DNA of 64,000 nt from Thalassolituus hydrocarboniclasticus. GTDB taxonomy: Bacteria; Pseudomonadota; Gammaproteobacteria; Pseudomonadales; Oceanobacteraceae. Location of the stretch: contig NZ_CP054475.1 in NCBI RefSeq assembly GCF_025345565.1, positions 1,766,448 through 1,830,447 on the forward strand, in the 5' to 3' direction. This document shows positions 36,488 through 45,351 of the stretch, piece by piece. The position numbers and the translations under genes were made by a program. A model generated the notes under the pieces. That model saw nothing but the letters and a program-made list of their open reading frames with translations, did no database searches and was not told where the DNA came from. The number at the start of each line of letters is the position of its first letter. The first letter of the stretch is position 1.

Positions 36488-38371
36488 TTAATAGCTGTTT
36501 GTTTTTAGCAGGTTTCGTACATCATCTTCCAGACCCGCAGCACTGATGCTGTCAGGTGATTGTGGCTGGCCCACAGTTAAACCCACCCGTGACCAGAAAC
36601 GTCGTGGTGTTTTGGTGAGTGCCAGTCCGTCTTTGTGGCTGAAAAAACTGCCCCATAAACCGTCCAGAGCCATTGGAATAACCGGTACTGGAGTTTCGGC
36701 AATAATACGTTCGATGCCGGCACGGAAGGGTTCAATTTCTCCGGTTTGCGTCAGTTTTCCTTCAGGAAAAATACACACCACCTGGCCATCGGCTAACTCT
36801 TCTTTAATGCGGCGGAAGGCCGTTTCATAGACCTCACTATTGGCCTTAGGCGAACAGATCGGAATGGCTTTGGCCAGACGGAAAAACCATTTCATCCCCG
36901 GCATTTCTGAAATACCGCGATCCATAACAAAGCGTATAGGGCGCGGACAGGCACCGGCAATCAGTAAGGCATCAACATAGCTGACGTGGTTGCAGACTAA
37001 TACAACCGGGCCTTCTTCGGGAATATTCTGAATGCCTTTATGGCTTACGCGATACATGGTGTGCGACAGCATCCAGATAACAAAACGCAGGGCAAATTCC
37101 GGTACCTGCGAATAGACGTAGCCGACGACGACAATATTCATGATGGCAATCACGCAGAAATATTCGGCGATGGATAACTTCATAATCACCAGGCTGATGA
37201 TGCCGAAAGCGGCACTACCAACCATAAAAAGTGCGTTCATCACGTTGTTGGCTGCGATGGTCTGGGCGCGCATTTTTTCGTCACTGCGCTGCTGAATTAA
37301 CGCCTGCAGTGGCACAACATATAAACCGCCAAACAAACTGATCAGTGCGATGTCCGCCATCATGCGCCAGTGGTCGGCATTCTGTACGAACGCCAGAGCG
37401 CTGAGGTCGGAGCTGATATTCAGACTGCTGATGGCAAAGTACAGGTCAATACCAAAAATGCTCATGCCCAGTGAACCGATCGGTACTATACCAAGCTCAA
37501 TTTTGTGACCGGATAGTTTTTCGCACAGCAGCGAGCCTGCGGCTACGCCGACAGAAAACAGAGTTAACAGCAGGGTAACGATTTGCGGATTGCCGCCTAA
37601 ATGATCGCGGGCCAGATTCGGAAACTGGGTCAGGTAACTGGCGCCTAAAAACCAGAACCAGCTGATGGCCATAATGGATAAATACACGGCGCGTTGCTGG
37701 CGGGCATTGCGCAGTGTATTTACCAGCTCGGTAAGCGGATTCCAGTTAATAGTCAGTTGTGGGTCACCGGCTTCAGCGGTTGGAATAAAGCGACTGCTGA
37801 AATAACCCAGTACAGCAAAAAAGATAACACCTGCAGCAATCCAGTATTTGGCAGCGCTCAAATCAAATAATAAACCGGCGGTAATCGTGCCGCCTAAAAT
37901 GGCCAGAAAAGTACCCATCTCAACCAGTGCATTACCGCCCACCAGTTCGTCTTTATGCAGCTGTTGCGGCAGTAAGGCGAATTTTACCGGGCCAAACAAT
38001 GCCGACTGCAGCCCCATCAAAAACAGCAGGGTCATCATCAGCAGCATGTTGTTGGTAATAATGCCGGCCGCAGCAATCAGCATGATGGCGACTTCGAGTA
38101 ATTTAACGCTGCGGATTAAACGCGATTTTTCCATTTTATCGGCGATCTGACCGGCGATTGGCGAAAACAGGAAAAACGGCAGAATAAATAAACCCGCTGC
38201 GAGGTTGGTGTACAGTGCGGAATCTTCTTCGGCAATAATGCCGCTGAAAGCGATCAGCAATAACAGCGCATTTTTGTATAAATTATCGTTAAACGCGCCC
38301 AGTGCCTGAGTAATAAAATACGGCAGAAAGCGGCGTTTGCCGAGCAGGGTGAACTGACTGTGCTGACTCAT
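36488..38371 (-). CDS. MFS transporter fused to a PlsC-type acyltransferase
   Basis: 627 aa. Residues ~1-420 are a 12-helix major-facilitator domain of the LplT type (FITQALGAFNDNLYKNALLLLIAFSG, the lysophospholipid-transporter start). Residues ~430-625 are a 1-acyl-glycerophosphate acyltransferase domain with CNHVSYVDALL (HX4D) and FPEGKLTQTGEIEPFR. In E. coli LplT and Aas are separate and Aas also carries an acyl-ACP synthetase domain; here transporter and acyltransferase are fused and the ligase is missing. It probably imports and reacylates lysophospholipids. It lies 27 nt downstream of the TetR gene and is presumably under its control. Confidence 0.9.
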   Translation of the reverse strand: MSQHSQFTLLGKRRFLPYFITQALGAFNDNLYKNALLLLIAFSGIIAEEDSALYTNLAAGLFILPFFLFSPIAGQIADKMEKSRLIRSVKLLEVAIMLIAAAGIITNNMLLMMTLLFLMGLQSALFGPVKFALLPQQLHKDELVGGNALVEMGTFLAILGGTITAGLLFDLSAAKYWIAAGVIFFAVLGYFSSRFIPTAEAGDPQLTINWNPLTELVNTLRNARQQRAVYLSIMAISWFWFLGASYLTQFPNLARDHLGGNPQIVTLLLTLFSVGVAAGSLLCEKLSGHKIELGIVPIGSLGMSIFGIDLYFAISSLNISSDLSALAFVQNADHWRMMADIALISLFGGLYVVPLQALIQQRSDEKMRAQTIAANNVMNALFMVGSAAFGIISLVIMKLSIAEYFCVIAIMNIVVVGYVYSQVPEFALRFVIWMLSHTMYRVSHKGIQNIPEEGPVVLVCNHVSYVDALLIAGACPRPIRFVMDRGISEMPGMKWFFRLAKAIPICSPKANSEVYETAFRRIKEELADGQVVCIFPEGKLTQTGEIEPFRAGIERIIAETPVPVIPMALDGLWGSFFSHKDGLALTKTPRRFWSRVGLTVGQPQSPDSISAAGLEDDVRNLLKTNSY

Positions 38372-38398
38372 GGCTGATGTCCTTGTGTGGCCTGTTGG

Positions 38399-39019
38399 TT
38401 ATGCATGGCGGTCTTCCTTAGCGTTAATCCAGCCGGGTAAATAATGGTGCAGCAGCGAGAGAATCATGCTGTTACCACTGATATTGCCCGGGGTAAATAA
38501 TTTATCGTCCAGAGCCAGCACGCAGATGCCGTGTACGCTGGCCCAGATCGTCCGTGCGGTTTGGGCGCAGTCGGCGGCGGTGGTGCCGGGTTTGAGTATG
38601 GCGAGCTGCTGTTGCAGCAGAGTGAATACATTGTCGATTCGTTGTTGTTGCCAGTCGGGCAGGTTTTCCTGTTCCGGTAGCTGATGCTCAAACAGTAATC
38701 GCCATTGATGCGGGTGCTGGCTGGCGAAGTTGAGATAACTCATGGCGCAGGCTTCCAGCGCCTGTTGTGGTGAGTCTGCCTGCTCAATCGCGGCGCATAA
38801 TTCACGGTATATCTGATCCAGAGTGCGGGCGTTAGCGGCCAGCAGCAACAACCCATAACTGCCAAACTGGTTGATCAGCGTGCCGGGGGAATAGCCGACC
38901 TCGCGTGCAATCTGGCGCAGACTGAGGCTGCTGGCCGGTTGCTGCTGCAGCAGGGCGAGCACCGTATCCATGGTCAGTTGTTGCAATTGTACAGGGGTGT
39001 GATCCTGGCGGCGGGCCAT
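38399..39019 (-). CDS. TetR-family transcriptional regulator
   Basis: 206 aa. The N-terminal helix-turn-helix (SLSLRQIAREVGYSPGTLINQFGSYGLLLLAANARTLDQIY, ~30-70) is a typical TetR DNA-binding domain. The C-terminal region resembles the TetR_C WHG-type ligand domain. It is the first gene of an operon with the MFS-acyltransferase fusion. Two near-identical palindromes lie 21 and 49 nt upstream of its start, so autorepression is likely. The ligand is probably a lipid or acyl compound, judged from the target gene. Confidence 0.88.
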   Translation of the reverse strand: MARRQDHTPVQLQQLTMDTVLALLQQQPASSLSLRQIAREVGYSPGTLINQFGSYGLLLLAANARTLDQIYRELCAAIEQADSPQQALEACAMSYLNFASQHPHQWRLLFEHQLPEQENLPDWQQQRIDNVFTLLQQQLAILKPGTTAADCAQTARTIWASVHGICVLALDDKLFTPGNISGNSMILSLLHHYLPGWINAKEDRHA

Positions 39020-39039
39020 ACTGATTCACCTGAATGATT

Positions 39040-39081
39040 TTGAACGGCGTTCAATATAGGGTGGTTCTGAACGCTGTTCAA
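39040..39081 (-). promoter_or_regulatory. Tandem palindromic operators for the TetR regulator
   Basis: TGAACGGCGTTCA (39041-39053) and TGAACGCTGTTCA (39068-39080) share the arms TGAAC/GTTCA with a 3-nt centre and are spaced 27 bp centre to centre. Both lie just upstream of the TetR start codon on the minus strand. Two copies of one operator adjoining the regulator gene strongly suggest self-regulation of the TetR / MFS-acyltransferase operon. Confidence 0.85.
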
Positions 39082-39120
39082 TAGATTTTTTACGTCAGCT
39101 TCAGTAAGAGTGGCCGGGGC

Positions 39121-40143
39121 TTATTTGCCCCGGTACTCGCCAGGGGTCATACCTGTCCAGGCCTTGAAGCGGCGGTGGAACGAGCGGGCCTCGCTAAAGC
39201 CCAGGCGGGCGGCGATGTCGTTGACCGGTATGTTGGTGGTGCGCAGCCAGTTGGTTGCTACCTCGCGGCGTAAATCATCGAGCAGTTGCTGGTAGCCGGT
39301 ACCGGCTTCCTGCAAACGACGCTGCAGCGTGCGCTCGGTCATGCCGAGTTCGGCGGCGACTTTGTCGCGCCGCGGCAGGTCTTCCTCCATCAGGCTGCGC
39401 AGCAGTGAGCGGGTTTGCATCACAATCGGGTGCTTTTCCTGCAGCTCAGCCATAACGCTGGCTGCCTGCTGTTCCAGTGTGGCCAGGAGCGTTGGGTCGG
39501 GCTGGCGCAGAGGTGTATCAAGGATGGGTTCCGGGAAAATCAGTGCACTGCGGTCACAACCGAATTCCAGCGGAGCCTGAAAAATATCTTCGTAGACTGC
39601 CAGCAGTGCAGGGGCCGGTTTGCTGCGCTCGAACAGAACACGGTCGGGCTTGCCGTCCTGCATGTCCGCCAGCCAGCGGGCGAATACCAGCCAGCTGCCA
39701 AGCACGTTATCGATCATGTGTGGGCGCACCACGGGGTCGTCGTACTGGCAGACCCAGCGCATGGCCAGATGCGGGCCGTATTTTTCGATTTTGGTAACAC
39801 CCATGTCGCCAACGATGGCTTCATATTCCGGGGTAATGTGCAGCGCCTCGCGTGCGGTGCGGCAGTTCATCGCCATGTAACCCACCAGACTGTAAGAGCC
39901 GGGCTGCACATAACGTGAGCTTTTTAAGCCGAACAACGGGTCGCGGGTCTGTTCGATCAGCCAGCGGATCAGGCTCTGGAAGGCACGGCCGTGGGTGCGG
40001 CTGATGCTGTTATCCATAATGCCATGAGGCATGCCAACAGCATCCAGGGCCTGGATCGGTTCAATATCGTAGTCCTGCGCCGCCCGCAGGTACTGACGGA
40101 TAGCAGCAGATGAAGCGCTACCTAATAAGTCTTGAGAGTTCAT
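39121..40143 (-). CDS. AraC-family transcriptional regulator (OruR-like)
   Basis: 340 aa. The N-terminal Arabinose_bd-type ligand domain (~20-200; MDNSISRTHGRAFQSLIRWLIEQTRDPLFGLK) and C-terminal AraC HTH pair (~235-338; LPRRDKVAAELGMTERTLQRRLQEAGTGYQQLLDDLRRE, then IPVNDIAARLGFSEARSFHRRFKAWTGMTPGEYR) are complete. It is divergent, across 169 nt, from the ADHAPS-like / GlpD / kinase operon. The same regulator-plus-three-gene arrangement is known from Pseudomonas, so it probably controls that operon. Confidence 0.9.
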   Translation of the reverse strand: MNSQDLLGSASSAAIRQYLRAAQDYDIEPIQALDAVGMPHGIMDNSISRTHGRAFQSLIRWLIEQTRDPLFGLKSSRYVQPGSYSLVGYMAMNCRTAREALHITPEYEAIVGDMGVTKIEKYGPHLAMRWVCQYDDPVVRPHMIDNVLGSWLVFARWLADMQDGKPDRVLFERSKPAPALLAVYEDIFQAPLEFGCDRSALIFPEPILDTPLRQPDPTLLATLEQQAASVMAELQEKHPIVMQTRSLLRSLMEEDLPRRDKVAAELGMTERTLQRRLQEAGTGYQQLLDDLRREVATNWLRTTNIPVNDIAARLGFSEARSFHRRFKAWTGMTPGEYRGK

Positions 40144-40312
40144 CCGATGTGCATCATCTTGTTGTTATAGCTGCATGGGGCTGGTGCCGGGATTTGTCTG
40201 ACTGGCTGAATATACTACGTCTCTGTCTCAAACTGTCAGTGCCAGCGCTCAGGCTTCGCTGTATCTTAGCGCTCTCTGCGAATTGGGTCTAACGGACATT
40301 GAGGATTACAAC

Positions 40313-41989
40313 ATGGGTCGTCGCTGGAATGGTTGGGGTGATGAAAGTTATATCAAAGAGGTGCCTGCACATGGTGAGCGTCTCATTCACTCCATCATCG
40401 GGGAAACCAGAGCTTTGCCGGATGCCACACTGGAGTCGGTTATGGCTCAGGTTCCGCCATCCCGCTTGCCTGCTCACCCCCTGGTGGTAACGGCAGCTGA
40501 AGACCGTGTACGTCATGCCCGTGGACAAAGTTTTCCGGATTGGCTGGCCATGCGCAGTGGGGACTTCGGGGTTTTTCCTGACGGGGTTGCCTATCCGGAA
40601 ACCAGCTCTCAGGTTCGTGAGCTGCTGGATTATGCCGTTGAGCACGATGTGGACGTTATTCCATACGGTGGTGGTACTTCGGTGGCGGGGCATATCACGC
40701 CGCTGGCCAGTCAGCGTGCGATCCTGACCATTGATATGGGTCGTATGAACCAGTTGATGGAGCTTAACGAAGAAAGCCAGATCGCCACCTTTGGTGCCGG
40801 TACACCGGGGCCGCTGGTGGAATCTCAGCTGCGTGCCCGTGGTTACACGCTGGGACACTTTCCGCAATCCTGGGAGCTTTCAACCATTGGTGGCTGGATT
40901 GCTTCCCGCTCCAGTGGCCAGCAGTCGCTGCGTTACGGTCGTATTGAACAAATGTTTGCCGGTGGACGCATGGAAACCCTGCTGGGGACTATGGATATTC
41001 CGACCATTCCGGCATCGTCCGCGGGTCCGGATATGCGTGAAATCACCATGGGCATGGAAGGGCGCATGGGCATCTTTACTGAAGTGAAGGTACGAGTGAC
41101 ACGGATGGCGGAAGAGGAAAAATTCTTCGTGGTCTTTATGCCAAACTGGCAGGCGGCGAAAACGGCCGTACGCGAGTTGGTACAGAACAAAGTACCGATG
41201 TCGATGATGCGCGTGAGTAATGCCAAAGAGGCTAAAGCCCACCTGCATCTGGGCACTCAGGAAAAGCAGTTTAAATTACTGGACCGTTTCCTGCGTTTTA
41301 TGGGAATGGGCGATGAGCGCTGCATGCTGACCTATGGTGTCACTGGCACTAAATATCAGAACAAAACCTCACTGAAGCAGATCCGTAAAGTATTAAAAGC
41401 CCACGGTGGCGTCGGTGGCCCTCTGGCCAATATTATGGGCAGTATCTGGTCTCATGGCCGCTTTAAATTCCCTTACCTGCGTGAAACCACCTGGGCCCGT
41501 GGTATTGCCGTGGACACACTGGAAACCTCGACCGACTGGGATAATATCGATCAGTTAATGGCCGATGTGGAAAGCGCACTGGAAACGGCGCTGCGCAGCG
41601 ATGGCGAAGAAGTGATGGTATTTACTCACCTTTCGCATATGTACACCCAGGGCTCCAGTATTTACACCACGTATTTCTTCCGCTGTGCCGACAGCTACGA
41701 AGAAACCCTGGAACGCTGGCGCAAACTGAAACACAAAGCATCTTCGGTGATTGCCCGTGGTCGTGCGACGATTTCGCATCAGCATGGCGTTGGTAAAGAT
41801 CATGCGCCGTATCTGCCAGCGGAAAAAGGCGCGCTGGGTATGCGCGTACTGAATACCCTGGTGCAGGATTTTGATCCGCAACAGCGTCTTAATCCGGGGA
41901 CTTTGCTGGAAAAAAATCAGGACGGAAACATTGCAGAGAATGCTGTAAGAAAGACACAGCAGGAGCAGACTGAGTCCACCGTGGAATAA
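40313..41989 (+). CDS. Alkyl-DHAP-synthase-like FAD-binding oxidase
   Basis: 558 aa, VAO/PCMH flavoenzyme fold. The FAD domain shows VIPYGGGTSVAGH (~119-131) and LGHFPQSWELSTIGGWIASRSSGQQSLRYGRIEQM (~183-217), a signature of alkyldihydroxyacetonephosphate synthase. The C-terminus has ATISHQHGVGKDHAPYLPAEKG with the His-rich AGPS active-site motif, and FDPQQRLNPGTL. The ATG at 40313 follows GAGGAT; a TTG 10 codons upstream is less likely. AGPS makes ether bonds from acyl-DHAP; whether the bacterial homologue makes an ether lipid or oxidises a glycerol derivative is unknown. It is first in the operon with GlpD-like and kinase genes. Confidence 0.85.
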   Translation: MGRRWNGWGDESYIKEVPAHGERLIHSIIGETRALPDATLESVMAQVPPSRLPAHPLVVTAAEDRVRHARGQSFPDWLAMRSGDFGVFPDGVAYPETSSQVRELLDYAVEHDVDVIPYGGGTSVAGHITPLASQRAILTIDMGRMNQLMELNEESQIATFGAGTPGPLVESQLRARGYTLGHFPQSWELSTIGGWIASRSSGQQSLRYGRIEQMFAGGRMETLLGTMDIPTIPASSAGPDMREITMGMEGRMGIFTEVKVRVTRMAEEEKFFVVFMPNWQAAKTAVRELVQNKVPMSMMRVSNAKEAKAHLHLGTQEKQFKLLDRFLRFMGMGDERCMLTYGVTGTKYQNKTSLKQIRKVLKAHGGVGGPLANIMGSIWSHGRFKFPYLRETTWARGIAVDTLETSTDWDNIDQLMADVESALETALRSDGEEVMVFTHLSHMYTQGSSIYTTYFFRCADSYEETLERWRKLKHKASSVIARGRATISHQHGVGKDHAPYLPAEKGALGMRVLNTLVQDFDPQQRLNPGTLLEKNQDGNIAENAVRKTQQEQTESTVE

Positions 41990-42090
41990 CATTCCTCCCG
42001 GGGGCGGTTTAGTACATCTGAACAGCCCCTGATTAATAACTACATTCTCACCCATTACTCAATAAACGCCGGACAGGAAATAAGAGCAGT

Positions 42091-43686
42091 ATGTCGCAAA
42101 CAGCATGGGCACCAGGACAGCGCGAGCATCAGCTGGAGCAGTTAAAGAGTGCTCCGCAGCACTGGGATGTAATCGTTGCCGGTGGCGGTATTACCGGTGC
42201 GGGGATTGCCCGTGAAGCCGCCCGTCGTGGTCTGAAAGTCCTGTTGCTTGAGCGCCAGGATTTTGCCTGGGGTACCTCAAGCCGGTCATCGAAAATGGTG
42301 CACGGTGGTCTGCGCTATATCGCCGCCGGTGATGTGAAAACCACTATGCATTCGGTGCAGGAACGTGAGCGCCTGATGACAGAAGCGCCGGGTCTGGTTG
42401 ATCAGATGGGTTATCTGATGGCGCATTATAAGGGCGGTTTTCCCGGACCTTTTGTATTTAATACGCTGCTGCGCATCTATGATTTTTTTGCCGGTAAACG
42501 CTACCGCCATTATTTCAAGCGCGATGATTTTGAATATTTAAGCCCGTTGCTGAATGAACACGAACTGATTGGTGGCACCCAGTTTGCTGATGCGGTTACC
42601 GACGATGCCCGTCTGGTGGTTCGCGTGCTGCGTGAAGCGCAGAAAGACGGTGCTGTGGTGTTGAACTATGTTGGCGTTAAACAACTGCTGAAAGATGGTG
42701 AGCAGGTTGTCGGTGCCCGTGTGGAAGATGTGCTCACAGGCGAAGCTTATGACGTTAAGGCTGATGTGGTGATTAATGCCACCGGTGCCTGGGCGGATGA
42801 ACTGCGCGGCCAGATGACGGATGATAAAAAAATCCGTCCGGCACGTGGCAGCCATATTGTTGTACCGGCCTGGCGTTTGCCGGTTGCTCAGTCATTTACG
42901 GCGATGCACCCGGATGATAAACGGCCGATTTTTATTTTCCCGTGGGAAGGCCGTACCGTGATCGGCACGACCGATCTGGATAACAACGGTATCGATAACA
43001 GTGAAGCCAGTATGACCCGGGCTGAACTGGATTATTTATTAAAAGTCGCCCGTTATCAGTTTCCGAAAGCGGATGTGGTCGAGAAAGATATTATTTCCAG
43101 CTGGGCCGGGGTACGTCCGCTGGTATCTTCCGGTGCTTTAAATCCATCGAAAGAAAAGCGCGATCACAGCGTCTGGGATGATAAAGGCCTGGTCAGTGTC
43201 AGTGGTGGTAAATTAACCACGTTCCGTCTGATTGCGCTGGATGCACTTGAAGCAGCACGTAAATACATTAAGCGTTTTCCTTCCGGTGAATTCGGTGCGC
43301 AGATTTTCACGCCTTCTGTTTCTCAACATGAAAAATATCAGACTTTACCTGGCTATCTGCAGAAGCGTTTGAGTGGCCATTTTGGCATGGATCTGGACGC
43401 ATTATTAAATCTGGCTAAAGATGGCGAGCTTGAGGTGATTCCCGGCAGTCGTACCCTGTGGGCTGAGTTACGTTGGGCTGCAGCAAATGAGTCGGTTAAA
43501 CATCTGGATGATTTACTGCTGCGCCGTACTCGTCTCGGTTTGCTGCTGGAGCAGGGCGGGCTTGGATTTACCGATAAAATCCGTGCGGTCTGTGCCGAAG
43601 AACTGGGTTGGGATGATGCTCACTTTCAGCAAGAGCTTGAGCGTTACAAAGCAATCTGGAACAAGCACTACAGCATTCCTAAATAA
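42091..43686 (+). CDS. FAD-dependent glycerol-3-phosphate dehydrogenase family protein
   Basis: 531 aa. The N-terminal Rossmann motif VIVAGGGITGAGIAREAARRGLKVLLLE and the WGTSSRSSKMVHGGLRYI segment are typical of GlpD/GlpA flavoenzymes, which oxidise glycerol 3-phosphate to DHAP and pass electrons to quinones. VVINATGAWADEL, RPIFIFPWEGRTVIGTTDLDN and VSGGKLTTFR also fit. The C-terminal DAO-C domain is complete. It lies 101 nt after the AGPS-like gene. Being embedded in this three-gene cluster, it may be a specialised paralogue rather than the general glpD. Confidence 0.9.
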   Translation: MSQTAWAPGQREHQLEQLKSAPQHWDVIVAGGGITGAGIAREAARRGLKVLLLERQDFAWGTSSRSSKMVHGGLRYIAAGDVKTTMHSVQERERLMTEAPGLVDQMGYLMAHYKGGFPGPFVFNTLLRIYDFFAGKRYRHYFKRDDFEYLSPLLNEHELIGGTQFADAVTDDARLVVRVLREAQKDGAVVLNYVGVKQLLKDGEQVVGARVEDVLTGEAYDVKADVVINATGAWADELRGQMTDDKKIRPARGSHIVVPAWRLPVAQSFTAMHPDDKRPIFIFPWEGRTVIGTTDLDNNGIDNSEASMTRAELDYLLKVARYQFPKADVVEKDIISSWAGVRPLVSSGALNPSKEKRDHSVWDDKGLVSVSGGKLTTFRLIALDALEAARKYIKRFPSGEFGAQIFTPSVSQHEKYQTLPGYLQKRLSGHFGMDLDALLNLAKDGELEVIPGSRTLWAELRWAAANESVKHLDDLLLRRTRLGLLLEQGGLGFTDKIRAVCAEELGWDDAHFQQELERYKAIWNKHYSIPK

Positions 43687-43772
43687 TATAAGCGCCGCAA
43701 TATACTGCCTTTGCGGGCAGTCTGTTGTGGCGTTTTATCACAACGATAAAAAGAATCAGGCAGCTCAGCAGT

Positions 43773-45332
43773 ATGGCAAACGCGGAATATTTACTGGCAA
43801 TTGATAATGGCACCCAAAGTGTACGCGTGCTGGTATTTGACCAGCAGGGTAATGAAGTTGCCAAAAGCAAAGTGACCATTGAACCGTACTTTTCCCGTCA
43901 TCCGGGCTGGGCTGAACAGGATGCCGGTTATTACTGGGAAAATCTTCAGGAAGCCTTCCGGCGCTTGTGGGCGCAGGGTACGGTAACTCCAGATCAGATT
44001 CGCGGCGTGTCGCTGACAACGCAGCGTTACACCATGATCAACCTTGATGAAAATTTTCAGCCGCTGCGTCCGGCCATTGTCTGGATGGATCAGCGTCAGG
44101 CTGAGGTGGAAACACCGGTTGGTGGCATCTGGGGTGTACTGATTAAAACCCTCGGGCTGAGTCATTTAATTCGTGAGATGCGGGCCAAGGCACGGGATAA
44201 CTGGATTGCGCAGCACGAACCGGATGTTTGGGCAAAAACCCGTTATTACGTGAATTTATCGGCCTGGCTGACGTATTGCCTGAGCGGTGAATTAAAAGAT
44301 TCGACCGGTTCCATCGTCGGCTATCTACCCTACGACTATAAACGTCAGCAGTGGGCCAAACCTTCTGACCTGAAATGGAAGCTGCTGTCTGCGACCCGTG
44401 AGATGATGCCGGAGCTGGCCGCGCCGGGTGAGCAATTGGGCGTTATTTCGGCCAGTGCTGCGGCATTAACCGGATTGCCGGCCGGGTTGCCGATGATTGC
44501 AGCGGCGTCCGATAAAGCCTGCGAGGTGATGGGGGCAGGTGGACTTGATGCGCATATCGGTTGTCTGAGTTATGGCACGACCGCCACGATTAACACCACA
44601 ACGGCAAAATACATTGAAACCATTCCGTTTATTCCGCCTTATACCGCGGCCATTCCCGGTCATTACAATACCGAGATGATGATTTACCGCGGTTTCTGGA
44701 TGGTGAGCTGGTTCAAGGAAGAGCTGGCGCATAACGAGCAGCGACTGGCGGCCGAACGCGGTGTTGAGGCAGAGCAGTTGTTTGATGAACTGGTGAATCA
44801 GGTACCGGCGGGTTCTATGGGGCTGATGATGCAGCCTTACTGGTCGCCGGGTGTGCGTCAGCCAGGCCCGGAAGGCAAGGGGGCCTTAATTGGTTTTGGC
44901 GATGTGCATAAGCGCGCTCATATTTACCGCGCCATTCTCGAAGGTCTGGCGTATGAATTGCGTCAGGGTAAAGAGCAGATTGAAAAGCGCAGCCGGGTGC
45001 CGATTACCCGTTTGCGGGTATCTGGTGGTGGTTCGCAAAGTGATGCCGCCATGCAGCTGACGGCGGATATTTTTGGTATGACCGCTGAGCGTCCGCATAC
45101 CAGTGAAACCTCAGGGCTGGGCGCGGCCATTAACTGTGCCGTGGGTCTGGGAATTTATCCTGATTACCGTACGGCGATTATGCAGATGACCCGTGTCGGT
45201 CAGGTATTTGAGCCTGAATTCAAAACGGTAAGACTGTATGACCGCTTATACAAAGAGGTTTATCGCAAAATGTATAAGCGTATGAAACCTCTGTATCAGA
45301 GCATTCGTGAGATCACGGGATATCCGAAATAA
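43773..45332 (+). CDS. FGGY-family carbohydrate kinase
   Basis: 519 aa. The N-terminal LLAIDNGTQSVRVLVFDQQGNEV and C-terminal VSGGGSQSDAAMQLTADIFGM motifs define the FGGY/ASKHA kinase fold that includes glycerol kinase and xylulokinase. It differs from classical GlpK in length and in its WMDQRQ and ATINTTTAKYIETIPFIPPYTAAIPGHYNTEMMIYRG segments, so the substrate is not assignable; a glycerol- or DHA-like polyol is likely from the neighbours. The ATG at 43773 is preferred to one 16 codons upstream, which is not family-like. Last gene of the cluster. Confidence 0.87.
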   Translation: MANAEYLLAIDNGTQSVRVLVFDQQGNEVAKSKVTIEPYFSRHPGWAEQDAGYYWENLQEAFRRLWAQGTVTPDQIRGVSLTTQRYTMINLDENFQPLRPAIVWMDQRQAEVETPVGGIWGVLIKTLGLSHLIREMRAKARDNWIAQHEPDVWAKTRYYVNLSAWLTYCLSGELKDSTGSIVGYLPYDYKRQQWAKPSDLKWKLLSATREMMPELAAPGEQLGVISASAAALTGLPAGLPMIAAASDKACEVMGAGGLDAHIGCLSYGTTATINTTTAKYIETIPFIPPYTAAIPGHYNTEMMIYRGFWMVSWFKEELAHNEQRLAAERGVEAEQLFDELVNQVPAGSMGLMMQPYWSPGVRQPGPEGKGALIGFGDVHKRAHIYRAILEGLAYELRQGKEQIEKRSRVPITRLRVSGGGSQSDAAMQLTADIFGMTAERPHTSETSGLGAAINCAVGLGIYPDYRTAIMQMTRVGQVFEPEFKTVRLYDRLYKEVYRKMYKRMKPLYQSIREITGYPK

Positions 45333-45351
45333 CGGATTGTGAGGCGTCGTC

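Noticed and set aside
40144-40312. TATACT at 40211 as the promoter of the ADHAPS-like operon
   Set aside because: No acceptable -35 box at 16-18 nt; activation by the AraC regulator may explain this, but the site cannot be supported alone.
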